Below are positions 28,570 through 37,631 of a DNA stretch of 64,000 bases, piece after piece. Made by a program: the position numbers and the translations under genes. The notes beneath the pieces are model-generated. The model had not been told where the DNA came from. It saw only the letters and a list, made by a program, of their open reading frames with translations, and ran no database searches. Numbering within the stretch: position 1 is the stretch's first letter; every line of letters begins with the position of its first letter. Source of the DNA: Streptomyces acidiscabies (GTDB lineage Bacteria; Actinomycetota; Actinomycetes; Streptomycetales; Streptomycetaceae); the NCBI RefSeq assembly GCF_020010905.1, contig NZ_JAGJBY010000001.1:2066001-2130000 (forward strand). Reading direction: 5' to 3'.

Positions 28570-30830
28570 GACCCGTCGAGCGCGGCGAGCGCCTCCGCGG
28601 CCTCCGCCTGTCTGGGGCTCCGCATCGCCGCGAGCGCGTCCCGCGCCGTACGCAGCGCCTCCCGCGCCTCGGGGTGCCCCGTCGCCCCCAGCACCCGGCC
28701 CAGATCCAACCGCGCCTGCTCCGACCACGCCGGCATCTGCGCCTTGTCGAACGCCGCCAGCGCCTGCCGCAACGGCGCCTCCGCCTCGTACCAACGCTCC
28801 AGCGCCGCAAGGTCGTTGCCGATCTGCTGGCGGGCGACGGCGTGGTACATGGCCATGACGTCCGCCGTACGGCCGGGTACTCCGGCGCGGCAGATGCGCT
28901 CGCTGCGGCGGTGGACGTCGAGGGCCTCGGCGGGGCGGCCGGTCTGACGGAGGAGTGTGCCGAGGGCGTTGAGGAGGCTCAACTCGGCGAGCCTGGCCTG
29001 CGGGGACTCCTGCGGGGCGAGGCAGCCGGTCGCCTCCCGTAGGCGTTCCTCCGCCTCGTCCACCCGGCCCAGCCGGTGCAGGCCGCCCGCCATGTAGCCG
29101 AGCGCCCAGCCCTGTTGGAGTCCGTCCCCGCACTCGCGGGCCGCCGCCAGCGCCTCGACGGCGGCGGGGAGCGCGGCGCGCGGGTCGTGCACGCAGAGGT
29201 TGTACGCCCACGCGAGGTAGTTGAGGTGGACGGCCTCCTCCTGCCGACTGCCCAGCTGGCGCGCGGAGTTGGAGGAGAGCAGGAAGACCTCCACCCACTG
29301 CTCCCAGTGCTGGTTGAGGTCGGAGAACCAGTGCATCGCCCTTGCCGCGTCCAGGACTTGGCGGTGCCGGCCCGTCTCGTGCGCCCGGTGCAGGGCGGCC
29401 AGCCACTGCGCGCGTTCGGCCTCCAGCCAGGCTCGGGCCTCCTCGCGGCCGGTGGGCGCGCTGTCCGGGTCGGGGTCGCCCTCCGAGGTCCGCTCGTGGT
29501 CAACGTCGAAGTGCAGCGCGGCTGTTGTGGCCCGGCGCAGCATCCAGTCCGCCGTACGGTCCAGGGCTTCGGCGGTGTCCTCGGACTCGGTCAGCTCCGC
29601 GGCGTACAGCTTGAGGAGGTCGTGGAAGCGGTACCGCTCGGCGACGGGGTCGCTCTGGAGGAGGCCCGCGTCGGTCAACTCCTCGGCGCGGGCCGCCGTT
29701 TCGTCGTACGGCAGGCCCGCCAGGAGCGCGGCTGTCTCGGGGCTGAAGTCGCCTCCGGCGGCCAGCGCGGAGCGCCGTAGCAACAGCCTTGAGGCGGGCG
29801 GGAGTTGGCGGTACGAGAGTTCAAATGCCGCCCGTACTTGCAGACTTCCGGCCTGGAGGGCGTCCAGTCTGCGGCTCTCGGCCTTGAGGCGGGTGGCGAG
29901 TTTGGCCAGGCGTTCGTGCGGGCGGGACGCGAGGCGCTGGCCCGCGATGCGTACGGCCAGGGGGAGGTGGCCGCAGAGGTCGGCGAGGTCGCGGGCGGCC
30001 TGCGCCTCCGCCCGTACCCGGTCCGCGCCGATGATGCGGGTCAGCAGCTCCACCGCCTCCTCGCGGCGCAGCAGCGACAGGTCCGTGCGGTGGACCGACT
30101 CCAGGCCCGCGAGGGCGTGGCGGCTGGTGACGATCGTCAGGCCGGTGCCGGGGAGGAGGGGGGCGACCTGGGCCTCGTCGATCGCGTTGTCCAGGAGGAG
30201 GAGGCGGTTGCCGGCCAGCGATCGCCAGAGGGCCGCGCGGTCCTCGGTGGTGGACGGGATGTCCGCTACGCCGAGTGCTTTCAGCAGGCGGGCCAGCGCG
30301 TCCCTCGGGGTGGTGGGGGTGGGGGTCATGCCGTGGAGGTCCAGGGCGAACTGGCCGTCCGGGTAGTGCGGGGCCAGGTGGTGGGCGGCGTGTACGGCGA
30401 ACGCCGTTTTGCCCAGGCCGGGTTGGCCGGAGACGACGGTCACCTGGGGGCGGGTGGCCGCGAGTTGGGCCAGGGCCGGGGCGCGTGCGGTGAAGTCCTG
30501 GATGTCGCGGGGGAGGGAGAGGGGGGTGGCCGTGGGTTTGGTCGTTCGGGGGCGGTCGGCTGCGGCCGAGGGGCTGGCTGCTCGGGGGCGTCCGGCTGCG
30601 GCCGACTTCTCCAGGCTCGCCGTCTCCATGTCGTCCAGGTTCAGGGCTTCGGCCAGGGCTTGCACGGTTTGGCGCTGTGGGCCCCGGGTACGGCCGCGCT
30701 CCATGTCGGCCAGCGCTCTGACGCTCACGCCTGCCGCGTTCGCCAGGGCTTCCTGGCTGAGGCCGGCTTCGGTGCGGAGGGTGCGCAGCCGCTGGGCGAA
30801 GTCTCCTGCGGGGGGTGTGCTGGCGCGCAC
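28566..30830 (-). CDS. XRE-NB-ARC-TPR regulator (AfsR-like without SARP domain)
   Basis: 754 residues. Residues ~10-70 form a helix-turn-helix (RLRTLRTEAGLSQEALANAA). An NB-ARC STAND ATPase follows with P-loop GQPGLGKTAFAVHAA, kinase-2 RLLLLDNAID, GLTIVTSR and GHLPLAVRIAGQRL. The C-terminal ~400 residues are TPR-like repeats. The ATP switch is expected to control DNA binding in response to a ligand sensed by the repeats. GTG at 30830 has GGAGA upstream. The frame stays open for 224 more codons, including 12-residue proline-rich repeats, so a longer N-terminus cannot be excluded. Confidence 0.87.
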   Translation of the reverse strand: MRASTPPAGDFAQRLRTLRTEAGLSQEALANAAGVSVRALADMERGRTRGPQRQTVQALAEALNLDDMETASLEKSAAAGRPRAASPSAAADRPRTTKPTATPLSLPRDIQDFTARAPALAQLAATRPQVTVVSGQPGLGKTAFAVHAAHHLAPHYPDGQFALDLHGMTPTPTTPRDALARLLKALGVADIPSTTEDRAALWRSLAGNRLLLLDNAIDEAQVAPLLPGTGLTIVTSRHALAGLESVHRTDLSLLRREEAVELLTRIIGADRVRAEAQAARDLADLCGHLPLAVRIAGQRLASRPHERLAKLATRLKAESRRLDALQAGSLQVRAAFELSYRQLPPASRLLLRRSALAAGGDFSPETAALLAGLPYDETAARAEELTDAGLLQSDPVAERYRFHDLLKLYAAELTESEDTAEALDRTADWMLRRATTAALHFDVDHERTSEGDPDPDSAPTGREEARAWLEAERAQWLAALHRAHETGRHRQVLDAARAMHWFSDLNQHWEQWVEVFLLSSNSARQLGSRQEEAVHLNYLAWAYNLCVHDPRAALPAAVEALAAARECGDGLQQGWALGYMAGGLHRLGRVDEAEERLREATGCLAPQESPQARLAELSLLNALGTLLRQTGRPAEALDVHRRSERICRAGVPGRTADVMAMYHAVARQQIGNDLAALERWYEAEAPLRQALAAFDKAQMPAWSEQARLDLGRVLGATGHPEAREALRTARDALAAMRSPRQAEAAEALAALDGS

Positions 30831-30874
30831 CGTTGGTGTCTCCGATCGTGCGGGTCGTCCGGGGTATCCGGGTC

Positions 30875-30946
30875 GGTCGGGTCGGCCGGGTGGGGCGGCT
30901 TGTCCGGGTTGGTCGGGTCGGGCGGGTGGGGTGGCTCGTCCGGGTT
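30875..30946. repeat. Two tandem copies of a 36 bp unit upstream of the NB-ARC gene
   Basis: Copies at 30875-30910 and 30911-30946 begin GGTCGGGTCGG and end GTCCGGGTT, differing at three positions. On the minus strand they would encode 12-residue Pro-rich repeats in frame with the NB-ARC protein, but lie before its best start. Confidence 0.8.
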
Positions 30947-31223
30947 GTTCCGGTGCGGGCCTCCGGCAGAAGTATGACGGACGTAGTTCTGCCGGGTGAA
31001 CTGCCTGGTGGGAGGGGGGAGGGGGGTGGTCGACTTGAGGAGGACACGGGGCGTGGCTCCCAGGTATGGGGTGGCGTTCCGGGTGCGGGGGTGCCGGGTC
31101 CGGCGCGTACTCCGCTCGGTGGTGCCGGTGATCCCGGTGAGCCGGGCGGGTGGCTGGGGGAGCGGGGTCCGGGTGGGCGGGGGGCGGCGCTGGTGCGGGG
31201 AAGCGTGCCGGTCGCTCGCCGCC

Positions 31224-31459
31224 TGCGGGCTGGGCTTTCGCGGCGGCAGCAGCCTTGCCGCATGCCGGGCTTTCGCAGTAGCAGCCTTGCCGCGTGCTGG
31301 GCTTCCGCAGCCGCAGCCGCAGCCGCAGCCGCAGCCGCAGCCGCAGCCGCAGCCGTGCCGTGCGCCGGGTTCTCGCAGCCGGAGCCCTGCCGCGTGCCGG
31401 GCTTTCGCAGCCGAAACTCTGCCGCGTGCCGGGCTTCCGTAGCCGTAGCCGTAGCTCTG
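31224..31459. repeat. 32 bp minisatellite with internal hexamer expansion
   Basis: Units based on TGCCGCGTGCCGGGCTTTCG start at 31224 (degenerate), 31256, 31288, 31356, 31388 and 31420; those at 31256, 31356 and 31388 are exactly 32 bp. The 31288 unit is 68 bp because GCAGCC is repeated eight times (31307-31354). The 31420 unit is 38 bp, with one extra GTAGCC. It lies in the 713 bp gap between the NB-ARC gene start and the PIG-L gene; apart from this tract and the 36 bp repeat I see no gene in the gap. Confidence 0.9.
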
Positions 31460-31543
31460 CCGCGCATCCGCAGTCGTCGGCCTGCCGTAGACCGCCTTCC
31501 ACCGCCGTCCCCCTTACGTCTTACACCGAACGAGGCCCCCCAC

Positions 31544-32431
31544 ATGAACGACAACGCGTACGCCGCCCGGCTCTCCCGGCGCGGCGTCCTCACCGCCGGT
31601 GCGCTGACCGCCGCCGCCGTCGCCCTCCCGGCAGGGCCCGCGTCCGCCGCCGGTAAGCCCGCCATCTTCTACGCACCCCACCAGGACGACGACGCGATCG
31701 GGCTGGCCGGGTCGATCCTGGAGCACAAGGCGGCCGGGCGGCCCGTCTACCTCGTCCTCGTCAGCGACGGGCGCAATCCCGACCTCGCCGTACGGATGAA
31801 CGCCGACCCCTGCGCGTTGACGCAGTGGTCCAGCCCTCACCCGTGCGCCGCCGGTGGCCGGCACAACCTGTCCTGGCCGACCGACGGCGTCACCAACATC
31901 GTCTCCGCGCGGACCGCCGAGTTCATGGCCTCCGCGAAGGCGCTCGGCGTGGACAAGGTCATCAACTTCAAGGTCGCGGACGACGGGTTCTCCAGCGACT
32001 CCGCCTACAACAAGCTCGTCGGCCGGATCGAGGCCAAGGTGAGGGCGCTCGCCGAGCAATACCCGGGCGCCTCCCACAAGTTCACCGCCGGGTGGCTGGA
32101 GCACACGGAGACGCACAAGGCGTGCAGCGACGCGGCGTACCGGCTGATGAACGACGGGGCGATCTCGGACGTCCGCTTCAACTACGTGTACGCGTACGGC
32201 CGTCCCGAGGGGGAGCGGGCGGACGGGGCCTCGTACGTGCTGAACATCCCTGCCGCGCACATGAAGACCAAGCGGAACGCGATGTACGCGTACAACACCT
32301 GGGATCCGAGCCGGAATCTGTACGCGCTCGGGTACCACAGCGTGCCGGATCTGCTGGAGGCGGCGCATGCGGATGCTCGCGAGTTCGTCCACACGCTGCC
32401 TGCCAACTACCGGCCGGGCCGGGGCAATTGA
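31544..32431 (+). CDS. Secreted PIG-L family deacetylase (Tat signal)
   Basis: 295 residues. SRRGVLTAGALTAAAVALP is a twin-arginine signal peptide, cleaved near ASA-AGK. The mature start FYAPHQDDDAIGLAGSI is the PIG-L/LmbE zinc motif, with Gln in place of the usual Pro in PHPDD. TAGWLEHTETHKAC supplies the later HxxxH zinc ligands. It should remove N-acetyl groups from GlcNAc-type substrates outside the cytosol. The repeat tract lies directly upstream, so its promoter must fit in 31460-31543 or within the repeats. Confidence 0.9.
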   Translation: MNDNAYAARLSRRGVLTAGALTAAAVALPAGPASAAGKPAIFYAPHQDDDAIGLAGSILEHKAAGRPVYLVLVSDGRNPDLAVRMNADPCALTQWSSPHPCAAGGRHNLSWPTDGVTNIVSARTAEFMASAKALGVDKVINFKVADDGFSSDSAYNKLVGRIEAKVRALAEQYPGASHKFTAGWLEHTETHKACSDAAYRLMNDGAISDVRFNYVYAYGRPEGERADGASYVLNIPAAHMKTKRNAMYAYNTWDPSRNLYALGYHSVPDLLEAAHADAREFVHTLPANYRPGRGN

Positions 32432-32524
32432 CCGCTCGGCCGACCACAACTGACCTCAGCTGACTTCAGCGAAAAAGCCGACGGCATCGAGTCGCGGCCC
32501 ACTACCACCTACGGGGAATCTCTC

Positions 32525-33238
32525 ATGAACACCGCACTGCACCGCTCCACGCTGCTCGCCCTCGCGGGGACGGCCCTCGCCCTCTCCCTCACCGCCTGCC
32601 AGAGCGGTGAGGGCACCGAGTCCGCGGCGGCGTCGCCCGATGTCACGGTGGCGTCGACTCCGGTGGCCGGTACGTCTACGGCTGACAAGGCTGCGGGTAC
32701 GACGGCGGGTACGGCCGGTAAGCCGGGCGCGTCCGGTACGTCCGGCTCGGGCTCGGCGAAGGCCGCTGGCTCTAACGGCTCGGCCGGCTCCGGGAGTTCG
32801 ACCGGCGACAAGGCGGCGACGCCGACGTGCACCGCAGCCGACGTACGGATCACCGCCGCTCTCCAGGACGGCCCGCCCTACACCCACATCGTGCTCACCG
32901 CGAAGAACACGAGCCGGCACTCCTGCCGCCTGGCGGGCTTCCCGCGTGTCCAGTTCCTGGAGAGCCACAAGCAGGACGTCCCGTCCGTCGCGAAGAGCAA
33001 GCCGGCCACCCCGGTCGTACTGGCGGCCGGCGCTCCCGCCTACGCCCTCGTGAAGCTGTCGGACGGCGGCGTCGACGAGGACAACGAACCCGTCTCGGCG
33101 TTCCAGGTCATGCTGGAGGACGACTCCACGGTCATCACCGTCTCCGCGCCCGGCAAGGACGGCATCGCCGTCGACCCGGCGAAGGCGCTCACCGGGTACT
33201 GGACGTACGAACTCCGCAACGGGGCCGACGACTTTTAG
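32525..33238 (+). CDS. DUF4232 lipoprotein
   Basis: 237 residues. The signal peptide ends LSLTACQSG, a lipobox with Cys25. A Ser/Thr/Gly/Ala-rich linker (residues 30-98) carries a DUF4232 domain outward: TCTAADVRITAALQDG, HIVLTAKNTSRHSCRLAGFP, VVLAAGAPAYALVK. Typical secreted actinomycete protein of unknown function. Its TAG stop is formed with the first bases of the MITE-like element at 33235. Confidence 0.9.
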   Translation: MNTALHRSTLLALAGTALALSLTACQSGEGTESAAASPDVTVASTPVAGTSTADKAAGTTAGTAGKPGASGTSGSGSAKAAGSNGSAGSGSSTGDKAATPTCTAADVRITAALQDGPPYTHIVLTAKNTSRHSCRLAGFPRVQFLESHKQDVPSVAKSKPATPVVLAAGAPAYALVKLSDGGVDEDNEPVSAFQVMLEDDSTVITVSAPGKDGIAVDPAKALTGYWTYELRNGADDF

Positions 33239-33424
33239 GGCCTGCCCGGCGGATCAGGCCGCGGTCGCGGGGTCTGGCACGCGCATCTGCGGCGTTGTCG
33301 TCGGTTGCCGACGCTCCGCGTCGACGCCCTCCTCCGCCTTGCAGCTGCACGCACCAGACCCCGCTCACCGGCATGGAAAGGGGCCGTCACTCTTGTGCAG
33401 CCTGATCCGCCGGACAGACCCTAA
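33235..33424. mobile_element. MITE-like element with 24 bp terminal inverted repeats
   Basis: The left end 33235-33258 (TTAGGGCCTGCCCGGCGGAT...) and the inverse of 33401-33424 (TTAGGGTCTGTCCGGCGGAT...) match at 22 of 24 positions. A second nested inverted repeat, GCGGGGTCTGG (33267-33277) and CCAGACCCCGC (33354-33364), lies inside. The 190 bp unit has no coding capacity. If the outermost TA on each side is the target duplication, it would suit IS5/IS630-type transposition; the parent element cannot be named from sequence alone. Both flanking genes end in TAG codons made at the element ends. Confidence 0.75.
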
Positions 33425-35421
33425 GCCCGATCCAGGTGGACGACGACGCCCGTGTGAAAGCGGTTCACGGCGTCGTCCACGCTGCGGATGAACCCCGACT
33501 CCGCGTTGCCCCGGCTGCTGCCCATGCTCTTGAGCAGGGAGAGGCGGAAGCCGGTGATGCGGGTGTCGGGGTTTTTCGGGAGCAGGTCCGCCGGTTCGGG
33601 GCGGAGGCGTTCGAGGGTGCCGCGCGGGCCGGTGCCGTCCTCGACGAGGGTCTCGACGTGGAGGTCGGCGGGGGCCTCGGAGAGGTGGCGGATCAGGCGT
33701 TTGGCCCAGGTCAGGGGGTAGCCCTGGTCCGGTGCCGGGATGTCGATCGACGTACGGAGTCTCGCCGTCCGCAGGTCCGCGCCGACCGCCAGGATTCCCG
33801 GCGCGCCTTCGATCCGGAGTTCCGCCAACAGGCGTCCGTCCACGCAGAGTTGGTCGGCGAGGCGGCTGCGGCGTTCCTTCGGGTCGGCGCCGCGTTTCGC
33901 GCGCTGGACCGGCAGGACCTTCTGGCCGAGTTCGCCGCCGAGGCTGAGACAGAGCTGTCGGACGAGGCGTTCCCAGCTCTCCACGACGTCCAGTGCGCGG
34001 GGGTCGCCCGCGCACAGGGTCTCGTCGTCGATGCCGTTGCGTACGGGGACCCAGGCCGCGCCCATGTTCTGGAAGCCGTGGCAGCCGGAGTTCTCGTGCC
34101 GCAGGTAGTGCAGGAGTTCCAGGAGCAGCCAGGCGTGCGCCTTGTCGTTGACGCCCTCGTGGCGGATCAACATCTGGGCCTGGTAGGCGACTTCGGCCCA
34201 GGACAGGTGCCATAGACCGACCTTGTGCTTACGGCGTCCGTCGACCTTGACGTCGACGAGGGGGCTGCCTTCGAGGGCGACGTCGTTCGACAGGGTGATG
34301 ACGGCCTCGTACCCGCGCCGCGCGGCGATGTCCATGTACGCCTGCACCTGCTCGGACTTGAGGGCGTTGCCGTTGGTCTTCGTCTCGACGAGGGCGGTCC
34401 AGAGTTTCCCGGCGCGCTCGACGCGGATGACTCCGTCGGGGCGCTTCGGGGTGTCGCCGTGGGGGAGCGAGACCTCGGTGAACGTCTCCATGCGGCCTGC
34501 GGGGGCGCCGAACGCGGCGGTCAATCTGCGGCCGAACTCGGGTACTTGGGCCATGACCGAGAGGAGGACGGAGGTCGCGCGGGTCTCGCGGTCGTGGTCG
34601 CTCTTGAGGGCGGAGGCGGGGAAGAGGCGGGACTGACGCCAACTCTCGTTCTCCGCGAGGGATTTCTTCGGGGTCTTGGGGACGGTGACTTTCTTCTTCG
34701 CGGTCCGGGGGCGTGCGGGTTTTTTCGGTGCCGCCTCTTCTTCGGCTGGTGCGCGGGGAGTTGGGACCAGGGCCAACGCCGTTTCGTGCGGGGGGCCTTG
34801 GAGGGTTTTCGGCGGGGTTTCCAGCAGGGTTTCCGGCTGGAACTCTTGCTGGTCCGGCGGCTCCTCCGCGCCCGCGTCGTCCTCGATGTCGACGCCGAAG
34901 TCCGTTGCCAGGCCCGCGAGTCCGGCGTCGTACCCCTGCCCGACCGCGCGGAACTTCCACTCCTCGCCCCGCCGGTACAGCTCCCCGAAGATGATCGCGC
35001 TGACCGCCCCCGCGTCCTCGATGGCGAACCCGACGAGCGCCTCCCCGCTCCCGTCGGCCAGCGTCACCTTGAGGTCCTCCAACTCGCCGAAGCCTGCCGC
35101 CCCGTAGCGGCTCGCGGCCACGACGATCCGTTCGACTTCCGGCGGGACCACGGTCAGGTCGAAGCTGATCCGGTCCTCGTCACCGCTGTCGGTCGGCGTC
35201 TTGCCGAGCATCTGCACGCTGCCGTCGGCGGCGACGGGGTTGTTGTAGAAGTAGAAGTCCCCGTCGCTGCGCACCTTTCCGTTCTCGTCCAGCAGCAGCA
35301 CCGACACATCCGCGTCCCCCTCGCCCGTCGGGCTCACCCAACTCAGGCTCACGATCACCGAACCGGCGCTCTCGCTCAACGCCGCCAGTGCGACGTTCGA
35401 GCCCTTGGTCATCTCCTTCAT
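33421..35421 (-). CDS. TerD-domain protein fused to a predicted PD-(D/E)XK nuclease domain
   Basis: 666 residues. Residues 1-180 form a TerD domain (MKEMTKGSNVALAAL, DADVSVLLLDENGK, SGDEDRISFDL, AIIFGELYRRGEEWKFRAVG), including the acidic calcium-binding pattern. A Pro/Lys-rich linker follows (195-255). The second domain has RPDGVIRVERAGKLWTALVE with D329 and E346-T-K348, then SEQVQAYMDIA: a PD-(D/E)XK core. The final ~280 residues are of unknown fold. ATG at 35421 has GGGGGG upstream. Ter proteins belong to stress and phage-related responses; a DNA-cleaving role is inferred from the motif only. Confidence 0.8.
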   Translation of the reverse strand: MKEMTKGSNVALAALSESAGSVIVSLSWVSPTGEGDADVSVLLLDENGKVRSDGDFYFYNNPVAADGSVQMLGKTPTDSGDEDRISFDLTVVPPEVERIVVAASRYGAAGFGELEDLKVTLADGSGEALVGFAIEDAGAVSAIIFGELYRRGEEWKFRAVGQGYDAGLAGLATDFGVDIEDDAGAEEPPDQQEFQPETLLETPPKTLQGPPHETALALVPTPRAPAEEEAAPKKPARPRTAKKKVTVPKTPKKSLAENESWRQSRLFPASALKSDHDRETRATSVLLSVMAQVPEFGRRLTAAFGAPAGRMETFTEVSLPHGDTPKRPDGVIRVERAGKLWTALVETKTNGNALKSEQVQAYMDIAARRGYEAVITLSNDVALEGSPLVDVKVDGRRKHKVGLWHLSWAEVAYQAQMLIRHEGVNDKAHAWLLLELLHYLRHENSGCHGFQNMGAAWVPVRNGIDDETLCAGDPRALDVVESWERLVRQLCLSLGGELGQKVLPVQRAKRGADPKERRSRLADQLCVDGRLLAELRIEGAPGILAVGADLRTARLRTSIDIPAPDQGYPLTWAKRLIRHLSEAPADLHVETLVEDGTGPRGTLERLRPEPADLLPKNPDTRITGFRLSLLKSMGSSRGNAESGFIRSVDDAVNRFHTGVVVHLDRA

Positions 35422-35552
35422 GTAACCCCCCAGGTGTGACGTACGGCACAAGTAGAGACTGTAGTGGGCGTTGTGCGGAGTTGAGGGGGCGTCTGTGAAG
35501 TACGTACTGGGTAGTGCTGGGATGACCCGTCCCGCCTGTCGAGGAGGTCGTT

Positions 35553-37553
35553 GTGGCCGATCAGGAACTGGCGCAGCTTGCCGAGTTGTACGGGGTCGCT
35601 CCGTCGTTCAGCCCGGGGCCGGGGAGGGTGGTCGAGGCTTCGGACACCGCGTTGGTGCGGGTGCTGGGCGCGTTGGGGGTCGACGCCGGGAGCCCGGAGG
35701 CCGTGCGGGAGGGGATCCGGGAGCGGCGGCGGGTGCTGGGGGAGCGGGTCGTGGCGCCGACGCTCGTGCAGTGGGTGGGCGGGGCGGCGCCGGAGTTGCC
35801 CGAGGGGAGCGTGGTGCGGGTCGTCACCGAGGAGGGGGAGGTCCGGGACGGCGTGGAGGAACTGCCGCCCGGAGTGCACGAGTTGACCGTCACCGTGCCC
35901 GACGGGCGTACCGGCGTGGCTCAACTCGTCGTCGCCCCCGCACGGTTGCCCGCGCTCGGCTCACGGTCGTACGGGATTCTCGTCCAGCTCTATTCGCTGC
36001 TCTCCCGGCGGTCGTGGGGCATGGGGGACCTCGGGGATCTGCGGGAGCTGGTGGAGTGGGCCGGGCGGGGGCTCGGGGCGGGGTTCGTGCAGGTCAACCC
36101 GTTGCACGCGGCCGTGCCGGGGCCGCCCACCGACCCTTCGCCGTACCGGCCGTCGTCCCGGCGGTTCCCTGATCCGGTGTATCTGCGGGTCGAGGAGATC
36201 CCCGAGTTCGCCTACGTCGACGGCGCCGTGCTCCAGGCCCGGGGTGCCGCGCTGCGGCAAGACGTCCTGGAGAAAGGGGAGTTGATCGACCGGGACGCCG
36301 TATGGGCGTTGAAACGCGAGGCGTTGGAGGCTGTCGTCGCCGTTCCGCTCGGGCCGGGTCGGCGGGCCGTGTACTGCGACTTCCTCGCCGAACAGGGGCA
36401 GGCACTGGAGGACCACGCGACGTGGTGTGCGCTGGCGGAGGTGTACGGGGCCGACTGGACGCGGTGGCCGGAGGGGCTGCGCGACCCCCGGTCCGACGAA
36501 ACCGCCCGTGCGCGGCTGGAGTTGATGCGGCGGGTCGACTTCCACTGCCGGGTCGCCTGGTACACGGACGCCCAACTCGGCGCCGTACAGCGGGAGTCGG
36601 GGATGGCGCTCGGCGTCGTACACGATCTCGCCGTCGGTGTGCATCCGGGCGGCGCCGACGCCTGGGCCCAACAGGACATCTTCGCCCGGGAGATGTCGGT
36701 CGGCGCACCCCCAGACGCCTTCAACTCCCTCGGCCAGGACTGGGGGTTGCCGCCGTGGCGTCCCGACCGGCTCGCGGAGGCGGGGTACCGGCCGTTCCGG
36801 GAGCTGCTGCGGGGGCTGTTCCGGTACGCGGGGGCGCTCAGGATCGACCACGTGATGGGGTTGTTCCGGCTGTGGTGGGTGCCGGAGGGGGAGGCGCCGG
36901 TGGACGGTGCGTACGTCCGGTACGACGCGGAGGCGATGCTCGCGGTGCTGGTGCTGGAGGCTTCGCGGGCGGGGGCGGTGGTGATCGGCGAGGACCTCGG
37001 GACCGTCGAGCCGGGCGTGCGGGAGACCTTGCGGGAGCGTGGGGTGCTCGGGACGTCCGTCCTGTGGTTCGAGCGGGACTGGGACGGGGACGGGCGGCCG
37101 ATCCCGGCGGAACGCTGGCGCGCCGACTGCCTCGCCACGGCGACGACGCACGACCTGCCGTCGACCGCCGCTCGCCTCAGCGGGGAGCATGTCGAACTTC
37201 GGGAGCGGCTGGGGTTGTTGGACGGGCCGCTGGAGGGGGAGCGGGCTGCGGCTGCGGCTGATGTGCGGGAGTGGCTGGGGGTGATCGGCGGGGGTGATGG
37301 CGACGAGGAGTCCCAAGTCCGGGCCGTGTACCGGTACTTGATGCGTACGCCAGCCTCGCTGGTCGGCGTCTGGCTGCCGGACACGGTCGGGGACCGGCGC
37401 CCGCAGAACCTGCCGGGGACGTGGGACCAGTACCCGAACTGGCGGCTGCCGGTCGCGGACGGGGAGGGGAGGCCGGTGAGCCTGGAGGAACTGGCGGGGT
37501 CGGCTCGGGCGCATGGGTTGTTCGAGGCGCTGCGGGTGAGCGGGGGAGGGTGA
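35553..37553 (+). CDS. malQ: 4-alpha-glucanotransferase (amylomaltase)
   Basis: 666 residues, GH77 family. MalQ landmarks are LYSLLSRRSWGMGDLGDL, GFVQVNPLHAAVPGPPTDPS, SPYRPSSRRFPDPVYLRVE, LRIDHVMGLFRLWWVPEG (catalytic Asp nucleophile), VVIGEDLGTVEPGVRE (acid/base Glu) and TTHDLPSTAARLSG. It transfers glucan segments in maltodextrin and glycogen turnover. The N-terminal ~110 residues are the extra beta domain of actinobacterial MalQ. GTG start behind GAGGAGGTCGTT. Confidence 0.96.
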   Translation: MADQELAQLAELYGVAPSFSPGPGRVVEASDTALVRVLGALGVDAGSPEAVREGIRERRRVLGERVVAPTLVQWVGGAAPELPEGSVVRVVTEEGEVRDGVEELPPGVHELTVTVPDGRTGVAQLVVAPARLPALGSRSYGILVQLYSLLSRRSWGMGDLGDLRELVEWAGRGLGAGFVQVNPLHAAVPGPPTDPSPYRPSSRRFPDPVYLRVEEIPEFAYVDGAVLQARGAALRQDVLEKGELIDRDAVWALKREALEAVVAVPLGPGRRAVYCDFLAEQGQALEDHATWCALAEVYGADWTRWPEGLRDPRSDETARARLELMRRVDFHCRVAWYTDAQLGAVQRESGMALGVVHDLAVGVHPGGADAWAQQDIFAREMSVGAPPDAFNSLGQDWGLPPWRPDRLAEAGYRPFRELLRGLFRYAGALRIDHVMGLFRLWWVPEGEAPVDGAYVRYDAEAMLAVLVLEASRAGAVVIGEDLGTVEPGVRETLRERGVLGTSVLWFERDWDGDGRPIPAERWRADCLATATTHDLPSTAARLSGEHVELRERLGLLDGPLEGERAAAAADVREWLGVIGGGDGDEESQVRAVYRYLMRTPASLVGVWLPDTVGDRRPQNLPGTWDQYPNWRLPVADGEGRPVSLEELAGSARAHGLFEALRVSGGG

Positions 37554-37631
37554 GGGGTTGAGTGGGCGGGAGTGGCTCTGAGGTCGTAACTCCCTACACC
37601 TCGGGAGCTACCGCGCCGTACCCCGCAGGAG

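Noticed and set aside
31224..31459. Regularly spaced repeats considered as a CRISPR array
   Set aside because: Units are contiguous with no unique spacers, one unit is expanded by a hexamer, and no cas genes are nearby.
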